A DNA stretch of 64,000 nt, taken from assembly GCA_914767715.1 (NCBI GenBank), contig OU612068.1, positions 5,890,001-5,954,000 on the forward strand, written 5' to 3'. The notes below the pieces were generated by a model. The model did no database searches. It worked only from the letters and a program-made list of their open reading frames with translations, and had not been told where the DNA came from. Position 1 is the first letter of the stretch. Every line of letters starts with the position of its first letter. The stretch is from Membranipora membranacea. Taxonomy: Eukaryota > Bryozoa > Gymnolaemata > Cheilostomatida > Membraniporidae. Both the position numbers and the translations under genes were made by a program. Shown piece by piece: positions 12,792-25,295 of the stretch.

Positions 12792-15700
12792 CTATGTGCA
12801 GGTAGCTGGAGATACAAAGAGTGCCATCTCATCAAAAAAGGCTGTACCAGCTCCATTTCTGCACAGTCCCCACAGCAGGACTGACGAGATACTCTTAGTA
12901 TGGGTTATATCGAGGGTGCTCTTTTGCCAACCGCTCACTGTCGTGTCAAACGGAGCATTCCACATCCAGCCATACTCAACAGTTCCATCGCCAAACTGTA
13001 CAATATTGAAATACTGTACAAAAACTTGTTTGTATTTAACTAGGTGTTCAGCACACCTTCTATATCTGTCTATTTTATCTAGAACCAGAAAATTTAACGG
13101 AAAAAGTTGATATTTTGAACATTTAAATAAATAAATAAGGCACTGATGAATGAGGTACTCACTGTGATATCAGTATATACGGCATAGTCAGCGGTGTTTG
13201 AGGGTGCTGTCGTAACTGAGTCAGCATTGCTCCATAACGAGGCTGTCAGTGATGTCACACCGCTGCAAGTGAATCATACGACAGATATATGTACAGCTAG
13301 TAATAGAAAGTTAGCTGCAATTTTGCAATGTGAGATTTGTGTGGAAATGTCAGAAGTGGAATGGCTCTTGCAGGGGATGCTGATGATTGTGTATGCTTGT
13401 AAAACAATTCAGATTCAGTTTGGGAAGTGTCATCAGTATTAGTCGGGGATACCGGGGTCAAAATCCATGTTAAAAGTGTAAAAGCTGAGTTTCATACATT
13501 AGTGAGTATAAGTGTTATATTTTTGTATTCCAGCATCAACCCTCAGAACAGGAATCACAAGGAGGGTTTCATGAAATTTCACTCATGTTAATCAGGGGGG
13601 GGGGACAACTTATTCCATAATCAACCTTTCAGATCATATCTTTAAGTTGGGATAAAACTTCTCAATATATAGAGCTAATACTCTGGATATAGTTTCCTGA
13701 TACCATTAGCTTTTCATAGAAATTAAAAATCACTTACCCAGATTGTTGATGTGCTGCCAATAGCACAACATCATGACATTACATTAATTTTTTGTGTTTG
13801 TCATCTTCAAAAATTTTCAATTATCTATGGGCTTGTCAGATAAACTGAAGCAGCAGAAATATGTATAGTTGTCTAGACTATATACCCTGACAGCTGAAGC
13901 ACCCTTTATTATAGCAAGACAGATCTTTTTTGTCGAAATGTCGCTAGCCTGTGTAAACAACTATTGTGTGTGAGGGATAGGGTAGTTTACATATAACCAC
14001 CAATGATAGGCCCACACAGTTGTCCTGACCTTTCTGTGATGGCGATAGTTTGATAGAATCCAGTTTCTGTAGCACAGTTCACTGAAAGAGCTTGGCTTCC
14101 ATAATATAATGCTGCTGTCTCAGCGTTCACGTCACCATAAAGACCTGCAGTGTAATAAATTGACAGTAATTTACAGGTGGTGAACCCTGTTTCCACATGC
14201 TTACTAGAAGTGATTTATGGTTGGTGAAGGGGTTTGTAAGATGCTTAACTGGCTGAAATATTTCATAGAAGAGCGGGTGCCACCATTACCAATATGATTG
14301 GTTGTCACTTGAAGGTTTGTTTTGTGCATTGCTTATTACATGTGCAGGGGATGTTGAGGAACAAGCTGTGAAGAACATGTTGAAGGAGGGAGGGAAGGGT
14401 AATGGTGTCTGTAAAGGCTGACCAGAAATAACAAAGGGTTAAAAGAGTAAGGGTAGCCATAATGTGGGGTTAAATCACAGGATAGACTTAGACACTATCC
14501 AGCTATTAATCGGACACATTCAATTACATTGTAATACAGGACAGATAAGATCATGCCTTGGATCAAGACATCTTTTCATAAAGATTTAAATCGAAGTGCC
14601 AGAAATATTTATTAATAGTGATAATCTTGAATTTAAAGTTAGCCATCGACCAGCAACTTGTGATTTTAGTTCTACCTGTAGGTTTGTTTTGCTTTTTGTT
14701 CTTACGTCCTTTTCCTCTGTCTATAACATGTCCAAACTTATTGGCAAAGTCCAAGGAAACATTTATGCTAAATGATATTTCAGGAGTAGTATTCTTTTTT
14801 AGCACCAAGTGACAACTTCTAATATTATAGTTATTTTTGTACTCATGGCTCACGCACAGCACATTGAAAGCTTCAATTACACTTAAAATTGATAGTATGA
14901 CAATATTAGAGGGTAAACGTGCAGGTTTACTCATCATGTGTAGCTTATGATGATAATCATGATATGAGGTAGCCTGTCTTGACAAGCTTTGTTCGGTTTG
15001 GCTTGTCAAGACAGGCTAGATATGAGGATGAGGCTGCTGACACTACGCTACACCATATGGCCAATTAAAGTAATATGTATGAGTGTGAGCAGATGTGATA
15101 ATGTTATTTATATACTGACCTGTAAGTGTCTCAAAGCCACCATTAGTCACAAGATTCTCAGTGCAGCTGCTAGTAACATCTGGTAGAGAAATCGGCCAAT
15201 CAAACTCTGTCAAAATTATATGCAGAAAAAGTATAGCCGAATGTTTGTGGGGCCTAAGTCCACTACTGGAGTGTTGCAAATGTGGATTGAACTCATGGAA
15301 GTAATTTACTAAAATATTTACGAAGAGCGCGGTGCAATGAGTTCTGTGATTGTGGATGCTTTACAATTGGAAAATCCTGAAATAATGAGAGTTATTCCAA
15401 ATATTGGCTGATCTACCAATTAATTATATCTAGACATATACAGACAACATACCTGAGCAGCCTGAGTAGCACCTGGGATTCTCAGAAGTAGGTACTGATG
15501 CTGTAGAAGTGAATGAAGTACATGCACTGGTGGTAGGAGATCCTGCTGTTACCTGGTAGCACAGAAATATTACACGCAAAAAATTCAAAACAAGCTCACC
15601 ATATTATTAATCCAATATATATCGGAAATCAGATAAAGGGAACTATCAAAAGCTCTCTCTGGAGCCTAGACCCAATGAGCAGGGGAAATATTATAGAAGG

Positions 15701-18700
15701 CTATACCCATGTGTGACACCATCATGCATACAAGAGAAAGAATCCTTCGCATGGTACATATCCACGTACAAAATGGCTGTCCTCTGTCACTGTGGATCTG
15801 GTATTGGAACTGTATGCTTAAAGGGCAACCAAGGTTTCAAACAACTTCTCATTGATGGCCATTGATTGATAGCAGATTGCACCTTCTGCATGAGGAAAAA
15901 GACAAAATATAATTCGGATGATTATTCAGCCAGAATTCTTGTGAAACATTTCTTCCATCATGTACTCAAACTCAGCTAAAAGAGAATACCACATAGCAGT
16001 TTCCTGTTCCTGTTATTATTTAGCCTGTGCTCTATTATTATTACAGCAAAGTCTTGGAACCTCCCCTAAACTGAAGTGTTACCCAGCTTAGAGTCAGCAA
16101 CTAGTTTGAGTTTTGCAATACGTAATGCACAAAGCTGATGCTGCCCAGCACATTATTTGCTACCACTGAATTAGATTCTTCTCTTAGAATGGAAATAGTA
16201 TCATAGCGTTATACGGTTAGGACACTAAACACAGGGACCCATCTGACTGTTATCTGATTGGCTGTCCCTAGTAGCATGAATAATTAGCCTGAGAAATTGT
16301 CTTGTTTACAAAATTGCAAACAGTAATTATACCCCATACGGTGTCGATGATTAGGGCATTTCTAGATTGCTACTAGGGACTGGCTATTTTTGCAAGCCCT
16401 TTGTTTTGCAAAAGAAAGCTAATGATGCTATTCCAGATATGGAATTCAATGTTTGCTACCCATTAATGCATCGCTGCGAAACCTTGGTTGCCCTTTGACC
16501 ACTATCAGCCATAAACTAGGTTAAAGGGCAACCAAGGTTTCGCAGCAATGCATTAGTGGGTAGCAAATAATGTGCTGGGCAGCATCAGCTTTGTGCATTA
16601 CGCGATGCAAAACTCAAAGTAGTTGCTGACTCTAAGCTGGGTAACACTTCAGTTTAGGGGAGGTTCCAAGACTTTGCTGTAATAATTATAGAGCACAGGC
16701 TAAATAATAACAGGAACAGGAAACTGCTATGTGGTATTCTCATTTAGCTGAGTTTGAGTACCTGATGGAAGAAATGTTTCACAAGAATTCTGGCTGAATA
16801 ATCATCCGAATTATATTTGGTCTTTTTCCCCATGCAGAAGGTGCAATCTGCTATTAATCAATGGCCATCAATGAGAAGTTGTTTGAAACCTTGGTTGCCC
16901 TTTAAAGGGCAACCAAGGTTTCGCAGCGATGCATTAATGGGTAGCAAATAATGTGCTGGGCAGCATCAGCTTTGTGCAATCACATTCAATTGCAGCTAAT
17001 GTCCTCCATATGAACCACCCTTTGACCACTATCAGCCATAAACTAGGTTAAAGGGTGGTTCATATGGAGGACATTAGCTGCAATTGAATGTGATTCTTCC
17101 AGTGACGCATCTAAATGAAGGTGCAATCATCGTCAATAGTAATATAAACTCTCTCAGTTTCATTGGAATATTGAACCGAATAGAATTCTCTTTTTTGCAA
17201 GTAGCTCCTGCATCTCAACACTTACAATAATTGTGTGTCGGAGGTTATTCAGTGCCGTGTCAACTTCAGGTACACCTTTGTTCAGAAGTAGTACATTGTA
17301 GTCAGCACCTGATAGATACTGATCACCTATCTGTAGGAGCACCTCATAATCATCTGCAGGTACGTTCATATGTAGGGTAAATGTAACTGATATTGTACCA
17401 GATTCAGGCAGCCACGGCTCTGCATTACTAAACTCCGCTATGTGACCACTGGTGTATGTTGCTGTGCTAAAAATGTGAGATGGTGACATAGTAGTGTTAA
17501 AACATCATAGATGCTTTATTAGTGCAGTTATGTGAATTCGTACTTGTCTTTGAACAATATTGCAGGAGGTGGATTTTGATAAGACTTATCTTCTTTTTGT
17601 ACATAGAAGACAATAATGATGTTTCAAGCATTTTATTGCCTATGTTGGCAAACATTCATTCACTATTTCAACCAGCTTGACACCCCGGAGCAGGAGTGAC
17701 ATTCTTTAATCAATCAGAAGAGAATGTTTTAAAATAGCTAGTTGAGTTATAGATGTTTGATCGATAGGTTCCACAGTATCCACACATCGCAAAATAACCA
17801 CCTGAGATATCTTACTGATTATTTAAAAGCCAGAGTACCTGCTTCGAAGCACGACCTTCACATCTCTCTGATCAGCTGGGGTGTCGTATCCGTCATTAGT
17901 GAAATCAATAAGGAAACAGGCCTCAGAGTTTGATGTGACGCTGTCTGGGAATACTGCCTTAGTTAACCTTAGTCTGTATCCAAGGTTACTGTGAAAACAT
18001 ATCAAAATCCAAGTCATCATATTTGATGGATAATTGTCACAATTTTGTTACTTTCCCCAAATGGCAGAGCCTGAACCTTCGAGCGCTGCCTGAGTGATAT
18101 CTGTTAATTTTACTTCCCAGTTTCAATTTGCTAAACTGTAATACATACTACAAATGATATATCCTTACTCTGTGATTTAATAATAGTGATGTATTATTTG
18201 ACAATTTTGGATAGAATATAAGTAAATAATTGACTTGACCAAGACTGAAGATTTATTCGAGATCAATTTGTAGTGGATAGCTATCTCAATTATAGGATCA
18301 AAGTCTACAACAGGTATACCCGATTCTTTGCGGATTTCTCGGAGGATCTCTGCATGCTATCACAAATTACATTTCTGCCAAAAGTTTTGTTTTATCCATA
18401 AACATATAAATACTAAATAGTATTTATAGTTTTATGGTTTTATCACACATACTCCAGTATTTCATCATAACATCCCTCTGTCTTCCAGTCATCATACACC
18501 TCAGTATTGTACAGCACATTCATATAAGTCCAGTGGAACATGGCCAACTCAGATTTCGCTGTGGTGCAATCACTCCTGTAAATAAAAGCACAATGGTTAG
18601 TCGGTAAACCAAAGTGACTGAGGATTCTGACCATTTTTCAAAGAAAAAATGTAGGGCACGAAATACAGTTTGATCACAGGTATAATCGATTGACTGATTT

Positions 18701-21700
18701 ATACTGCAGATTTCCCGTCCAATTCTTTCGGCCCAATTCTTTGGTAGTATTACTTGGTCAGGCTTTTCTTTGGTATAAGCATTGTCTATGAGTATAAGCC
18801 ATCATTGAGTGCAACCTAAATTCACAAAAAACACAAAATGCAATTTCAATAAATCTGCAGTATGAATGCAGCTCTATTAATCAACCTATAATATCTTCTA
18901 CCAAGCACATTTTCCATTGATCAGAGAAAAGAATTCGACCTGGGATGGTTGACAGCGCAAGTTTCACCACCCATAACCACATATTTCGTATCTTCCTCCA
19001 TATAAGGATAGTCCACCGTGGTGTCTGTGTATGTACCAAAATCTGTCGAGCTGGCCAAGAAACAGTCATTGTGATGACCTACAATCCATATACATCACTT
19101 TTACTACAACATGCGTAAGACAGATGGGAAAAAAATGCTTAAATACCTAAAAACTATGTATGTATAGTGTGTTGAGAGTTGGCAGCAACAAGTGACATAA
19201 ACAATTAAAAAAAATAGGATTTGCTAACGAATAGTCCTCTAGTCCATTTTGAAAACAACAAAATACAAATAGTGCAAAAGTGAACAAAATTAAAGCAAGT
19301 TCCTAATATTGTAGAACCTTTAGATCAAACAATTGCAACACATGACATAAATTTGGTTTGTTTTTTACAGAGCCAAAAATTCCTTTGTTAAGTGTTATAG
19401 TAAGCTGGTAGCCAATGTACTGGAGCCAACATATTGACTAGATAAAAGGTTGCTGGGATTGGAGGCAAGTTCTGTATCGGACGGATGGGTATCGTCTTGG
19501 CACATGCATGGTTGAGCTCAGGTGTCTGCACTTATTCTTGTTGATGTTTGATGATGTGTTTCAGTGTTTTAAAAAGAGAATAAACAACCTGCTCCTCCAT
19601 CTTGTAGGTGATAAAATGTACATTTTGGGACAAAATGGTTTTTTCCGGTTGAGACTTTATTGATCTTGCCTTGTACATCGGTACAAGGCTTTTCTATTTT
19701 GAATTCACTGTGGTCCAGTAAAGTGAGGGTTTATCTTGTATTACAATAGGGAGAGTCAAACTTAGGAATTAGGTTTGAAATAATGATTGGCTTTTCAAAG
19801 CTATCTCATATGCCATGTGGTGCTTTGCATAACACTTGCAAGCTTCATTGAGTGAGCAGTGAGCTGATCTGACAATCAATTCATTGCTGCGTGCATCCTA
19901 CAAGAAGGTTACAGCAGGACTTTATCCTCTATACCACGGAGCAATAATGGGCAAACAAAATGGCCGCTGGAAAGAAAATGAAAAGTTTTACCGCCTCCCT
20001 CCCCATTCAGCTCCCTTAATTTATATTTTTCACACAAAAAAATTTGATTATAACATCCGAACTAGATTTAAAAACATCCATATGTTTTGTAGAATGGTGT
20101 TGTGACTGCAGATTGACTATGACAAGTAAGACCATCTTCAAACAGACAGACCAGTCTACTAAAAAAGGAGAGTATACTAGCTCAAACAGAATCAAATGGC
20201 TCTGTAAAACCATTCTAAGAATTTTTGACAATAACACCTTGTCTATTACATCGTTTTTCTCCCTTTCCTCTCTGGATCGCAGTGAATTGGATACCATTTC
20301 TAGCAGTCATGACCGTGATAGTCGGGCATTCATTTTTCTCTTTACTGATGTTTAATGCCTTACAAACTTTATAATTTGTTGTAATTAAACCGAAATAAAA
20401 TGTCTTGAAGGGAACAGACCATTCTGTTGTAAATTAAGTTGACGGAGGAAAAAATACAACTTTAGGTCTATCTTACCGATCCTTGAGGCATTATTGGTGT
20501 ATTCTCGATAACCATGCAGAGATAGAGCCGAGCTGCTTCCTGTCATCTGTTGTTTTAGTGCTGGTGTTCTCATCAATATATTTCTTTCTTCCGGCAGCGC
20601 ATTGAGTAGCGCAGCAACAACATCCTTTCTGTTCTGAATGTCTGTATCAGTCAAAACTCCTTCATTACCAAAGTTTGTTGAGTAATACCATTCTCCTACA
20701 AGATCAATTTAAGAAACAAAGATAATTAAAACTGAAACATGATCGTGTAGGTTTTTAGAATTTGCAATGTGGTATAATAAGCTGGTGCTGGTTGCATGAC
20801 AGCTAACAAGAGCTGCACAATTTGTTAGATTATACAACTTTGTGCATCAGAGTAACTCACAGCTACATCCATAGGACTACTGCATTTCCTGATTTTGGGC
20901 TAAAGTCAGGAAATGCAGTAGTCCTATGTGTACATAAAGTATAAGGTATCAAACACTATTATCAAGTATCAAGTATTACGAACTGAGTATACATATCAAC
21001 TCATAGGTACATCAAAAGAAGTTTGTTTTTGTTTTGGAGGAATGGAGGGCCAAGAACCCTATTGGGTAACACCACCAAAACCTCACATTTGTATAACTCT
21101 ACTCACCCCACACTCCTATCAGACCAGCCTGTAAAGCCAGTATCACATCTTTATTAGCTTGCAGGTATGGTTTTAGCTGTGCTATGTGAGCTAAAACCTG
21201 AGCTGGTGTAGCATCCTTGACCGCGGCATTCTTGAAGCAAGAATATCGACTTAATGAATGCCGAATTCAGGACAGCACACGATTGTTTGTGCCACACCAT
21301 TGGCAATGATAATTGAGTGCACAAAAATTGTTGTCTACGTCACAAAATTTTATCTAATATTGAGCCCTCAATCTAACGACTGTGATATTATGTGATATAT
21401 TCGAGGAACTACATATTTTATTATCACTGATATTTCCTAGAGAATAAAATATCTAATTTGGTCTTCCACCTACATCGGTATAGTTGGATTACAAGGAACT
21501 AATTAAAAAGGAGTATACAAGGTACCACCGTCATCGATATACCAACAAGGAACAAGGCAATAAATAAAAAACATAAATATTATTTATTGCTTTTATTTAT
21601 TAAATTTACCTGGTCATCTGTGTAGGCGAATCTAATTATGACTTTATAGCCTGAGTTTCTAATGACATCAAAATCTTCTTGGATGTTGATGAGAAAGGCT

Positions 21701-22905
21701 GTTGATATATCAGAGTCTGTGAAATCATCTAAATACCACTGTCTCCATACAACGTTGGCTTTCTCAGTGGTACGATACGTAGATAGAGTGCTCACCTTCA
21801 ATCAAGTTTAAATAATAGATGTATAATTGTGATTTGTATATAATGAGATGACATGCATTGATGGACAGATATAGTGCTAGCTGAAAAATATCACCTAACT
21901 AAGTGGAGATAACTCACGGTGAGAGGAACATGAGCACTAGAACGAGTAATGAGTAGAACAGTTGCTCCTCTTCCAGGGTTTATAACTCCAGCAGTAGATG
22001 TTTGATATGTAACTTCTGTGTACCTGATGTAAAATAGATTCATGTAGGTTCCAACAACCACAACCAGGTTATATAGATTAATCATTATAAATATGTTATA
22101 TCGTTAACCTGATTTCATTTAAAAGCCAGAAATTTGCATTGTGGGATACTATTTATCATGATATTTTGAATATCTGACTTTATGGGCCACGATTAATTTC
22201 ACTTAGCCTTGCCATGCGACCAAAAAATGAAAACGAGGCTTCATTTAGTTAGCATGACTATTGTAATACAGTTTTTATTCCACACCTTTATGCACAAAGA
22301 AGCCTTGCAAGATGTCATTGATAACCTTTATTGAAGACCGTCCCCATAAGCAAAGATTCAAGAGCACAAAATAATCCAATGGGTCGTTTCAGGAGCTGTC
22401 CCTCATGAACTGCAGCATTTGCAGCAAAAAGTGTCATCTGCTCCTCGGCGGTAGTCAATGTAATATATGTGTATTAATTTGGAAAAATGTTTATCTGCCT
22501 GTCAATGTCTAAGGGAAGTAACACCAAGAAGCCCAACCCAATGGAATGACATTCAAGTCATCTTCAAAGTTTGTCAATTTATTCGACAAAATAATAAATG
22601 AGGACTTACCCTGTAGTAGAGCCAGATACTGCTGTGCAGCTTGTACATCCTGGGATATAAACACAACCGATCAAAGTAAATGAGAGAAGATACACAAACA
22701 CACTCGGCCTTGATAAGTTAGAATTTGACAGCGTACTGAATCTTCTACATCAAAATTAGCATTAACTTTCCAGAGAGGGTTTGACATGTGTAATTTATTG
22801 TAAAGTGTTTTTGCTGCATTCAGTTTGACAGGTTAACTTACCACCAATTGGTCTGTAACTCAGCAGTAGAATGAATAAAAGACACAAAGCAGCTTGTACC
22901 TTCAT
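12792..22905 (-). CDS. Gene A: secreted DUF4874-DUF4832 protein with C-terminal CBM-like domain
   Basis: Fifteen exons, listed in transcript order: 22842-22905, 22610-22649, 21918-22023, 21610-21795, 21107-21230, 20477-20695, 18940-19078, 18453-18575, 17839-17988, 17226-17466, 15453-15552, 15120-15179, 14030-14144, 13163-13262, 12792-13013; 662 aa. A signal peptide (MKVQAALCLLFILLLSYRP) opens the protein. Residues ~55-215 look like DUF4874, a glycoside-hydrolase-like barrel: NPGRGA, WYLDDF, RFAYTDD (R125), GVWGEWYYS (E175), RTPALK (R216). Residues ~215-464 look like DUF4832: GHHNDCFLAS, YGTYT-like, GGETCAV, AMFHW, LGYRL, FTNDGY. A Ser/Thr-rich linker follows, then NLVTNGGFET at residue ~508 opening a CBM_4_9-like jelly roll ending FFDEMALFV. 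Substrate unknown; binding to extracellular polysaccharide is inference. The exon 7 donor (GTCGAA) is weak. Only this copy has the extra C-terminal domain. Confidence 0.87.
14970..15018. repeat. Perfect 18-bp hairpin in gene A intron
   Basis: TAGCCTGTCTTGACAAGC (14970-14987) is followed after 13 nt by its exact reverse complement (15001-15018). It lies in the intron between the two exons that begin the CBM-like domain. Function unknown. Confidence 0.8.
15820..16904. mobile_element. Large fold-back (inverted repeat) element in gene A intron
   Basis: About 345 nt starting at AGGGCAACCAAGGTTTCAAA near 15820 reappear as the reverse complement at about 16559-16904, separated by roughly 395 nt of mostly unrelated sequence. 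Arms are highly similar with only scattered mismatches. The end module (AAAGGGCAACCAAGGTTTCG plus about 60 nt) is present again in direct orientation at 16903-16978, joined through the palindrome GTTGCCCTTTAAAGGGCAAC. No coding frame was found in arms or centre; it looks like a non-autonomous fold-back element with further rearrangement at its right edge. Confidence 0.75.
16451..16567. repeat. Hairpin 1 with shared 34-nt apex
   Basis: About 42-nt arms (16451-16492 and 16527-16567) pair almost perfectly around a 34-nt apex at 16493-16526 that begins CTTTGACCACTATCAGCC and ends GGTTAAAG. The right arm is the terminal module of the fold-back element. The same apex occurs in the hairpin at 16978-17095, whose arms are unrelated. 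Confidence 0.8.
16978..17095. repeat. Hairpin 2 with the same apex but different arms
   Basis: Arms of 42 nt (16978-17019, starting AATCACATTCAATTGCAGCT, and 17054-17095) pair perfectly around an apex at 17020-17053 that matches the 34-nt apex of the hairpin 500 nt away base for base. Arms share no sequence with that hairpin. Located 130 nt from exon 10 of gene A, inside its next intron. Confidence 0.85.
20870..20928. repeat. Perfect 23-bp hairpin in gene A intron
   Basis: A 23-nt arm starting CATAGGACTACTGCATTTCC (20870-20892) is followed after a 13-nt loop by its exact reverse complement (20906-20928). It sits in the intron between exons 5 and 6 of gene A. Origin unknown; such perfect arms suggest a recent event. 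Confidence 0.8.
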
Positions 22906-23650
22906 CTTGTGATCAGCTCAAAATTAGAATGACAGGTTGAGCCAGAATTGTCAACAATAAATAACTGGAACCTGAAACAGATACTTGAGGAAATACTGTT
23001 ATGTATATTTATAGTCACAGCTCACTAATTGCACTATAGCCATGTTTATGTCTGTTTTCCTTTGAATCAATGAGAGCCAACACATTAGCTGTAATCTAGC
23101 CTAATCTTAAAGCTGTAATCATCTCTAATCAGGTTTTGAATTTTTGAGACATGTCAACGGTAATTTTCTACTTATATCACCTTCCTAGCATCTTAGTTCA
23201 ATGATGTTGGTGTTACATTAGGAGATAAGACTGGCAGATAAGCTATAATCATTTGATTTTGTCTTAGCGACAGCACAGATAACGGTCACTTACTTGTGCT
23301 GTCATTAATCTTCTCTTGCTAGATGTTGGTTTTTCCACCGCATTAATCATCTCTTAACTTGTGAGAAGTTGGTATTAGCACCTCATCGTTCTCTTGGTTT
23401 GTGAGAGATCGGCCCTTTTATCTCGATTACGCAATTCCTTGGTTTTATTTTACATAGTAGTCAGTAGTTTCAATCTCTGCCGCTTTTTATTTGTAGATGA
23501 GCCAGTATTTTTTAACTGTTAACCTGTGATACTTGATCATTCAGCTCATTTCAAATGGGTGGAGCACCTTTGATTTCAAAGGAGCTTAAAACAGCCAGGA
23601 ATAGATGCTTGTGGATTTTGTTATAATAACTCTATGGTGATCACCTTCAA

Positions 23651-23992
23651 TTGGCATTGGGAATCAGCCGAAGCACACCATGTGGGACGTCACAACCGTC
23701 ATAGTTATTATGAGTTATTACACTAATGATCACACAGATAAGATGAAGATCAAAGTTCAGACCTAGGTGGGACTCAAGCCCGGGTCATACATACCTACCA
23801 TTAGGTCCAGCTCTAAGTGACTGTAGACAATATAGCTCAGGGCTAGCGGCGTTGCCTGCATGGCCATTAAGACCTAGGTTCGAGACCCGCTACATCCCTG
23901 AACATTTGATCATCATCCTATTCATTAGTATATCATAATAAGTATGACGGTTGTGACGTCACACTGGGATTGCCCGCTGATTCTTACTGCCA
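23651..23992. mobile_element. Inverted pair of tRNA-derived SINE-like arms
   Basis: Outer arms (about 23651-23765 and 23876-23992) are diverged inverted copies sharing GACGTCACAACCGTCATA and an ATTGGC end. Between them, 23826-23896 reads like a tRNA-derived RNA polymerase III promoter on the plus strand: an A-box-like TAGCTCAGGGCTAGCGG and a B box GGTTCGAGACCC. The left arm contains on the minus strand a related GGGCTTGAGTCCC, a diverged second B box. No intact cloverleaf was found, so this is not called as a functional tRNA gene. Confidence 0.55.
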
Positions 23993-24819
23993 ATATACTG
24001 CCGTCACCTTGGAAGTTTGAGAGGCCATAACTTCCTCAATTCTAAAGCTTCCTGGATTCTAAAGCTGGAAATCACTCACATGATAGAACTAAATATGGAG
24101 AATAAGATGTGATACAAAATAGTAGCCTAAAACTAAGTCTTTAACAATCATAAATGCTTTTGTGAAGCTTGACATGGTTGTAAATGTATTCACTTCCTAG
24201 CCCTTGCTCTAACCGATAAGTTATAGCCATAGATATAGATGTTTTCATATCTATGGTTATAGCCCAGCTAAGCTTAAAATATCACAGGATCACAGGATCA
24301 ATTCTGGCTAGGGACCATAGGTCAGGATATTTTCATTGCGTTTTTAAGACTCACTCTGCTGAGGTAATGTACTTTTCATCGTCTTGCATGATTTGTCGCC
24401 GAACAACTCTCGAAGAGGTACCACATTATAATAATCTTATAAATGCAGATTTTATTTTATCCTTTTATTGGCATCATAATCAGTTTTATGAAAGAAATGC
24501 ATTCGTGATGCATCGAAAGACGGAAAAAGAAGAAAGGAAGATGCAGTTTGTAACTGTATGTGATTTGAGCTAATAGTTATTTGAGAAATAAGCTCTTTTG
24601 AAAAGTGATATAAATTTTGATGATCTGGTAAATCTAGGTCAAGAGTTATTAAAAACAGTGACAATAGACAAGTTTAATTGGTTCGAATGATGGCACATTG
24701 AATTTTTGTCTCTTAGAGGGTGCCTATGTTCATTTCTGATAAAAATTCTCAGCAATATCTTCATGACATTAACCATGTTTACAGATATGATAACTAAGCC
24801 GAAAAGAACTGATATCCAC

Positions 24820-24844
24820 ATATATATATATATATATATATATA
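24820..24844. repeat. TA dinucleotide microsatellite
   Basis: A run of about twelve TA units in the divergent spacer, 450 bases upstream of the membrane-protein start codon. Confidence 0.9.
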
Positions 24845-25295
24845 CTGATATATAGCACAGATCGTTTTGTTACAGTGTAAGAGCTAACCTTCACATAAAG
24901 CAGCTCGCCCTATGAAAGATTCTGAGGAAGTTGGATTTAAAAGCTATAGATATGCTCGGTAATAAAAAAAATCTATGTTACCTCAGAGTGCCACCATTCA
25001 TATCAACTTATGTATGAAGTGTCATGGCCGCATATCTGACCTGATCTGTTTTTTTTTATTGTTACTTACTTTATCGTTGATTGTTCTCAATACCAATCAG
25101 CACAGCAGAGACAGGTATCACTTCAAATCTCAAACATCAATAAATTTTTTGTTCCCATAATCATAAAACTATGAGAGGAACGAGGAAGCTGTCTTATCTC
25201 CTCAATTTGTCGGAGCAATAAATAACTTTATTTGAGGAGAAGATTCTAACCTGGTTTCAATTCACTGCAGAGGCTGGCCACAGACCGACTACGAG

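Larger units (their letters stand above)
22906..25295. other. Divergent spacer upstream of gene A and the membrane-protein gene
   Basis: About 2.4 kb between head-to-head genes, so it should hold both promoters. It contains an inverted pair of tRNA-like sequences (23651-23992), a short inverted repeat CATAGATATAGATG/CATATCTATGG near 24226-24256 and a TA-dinucleotide run (24820-24844). No coding exon with recognisable similarity was seen. Confidence 0.55.

Noticed and set aside
23826-23896. tRNA gene
   Set aside because: A and B boxes are present but acceptor and anticodon stems do not pair convincingly, so it is treated as a tRNA-derived repeat.
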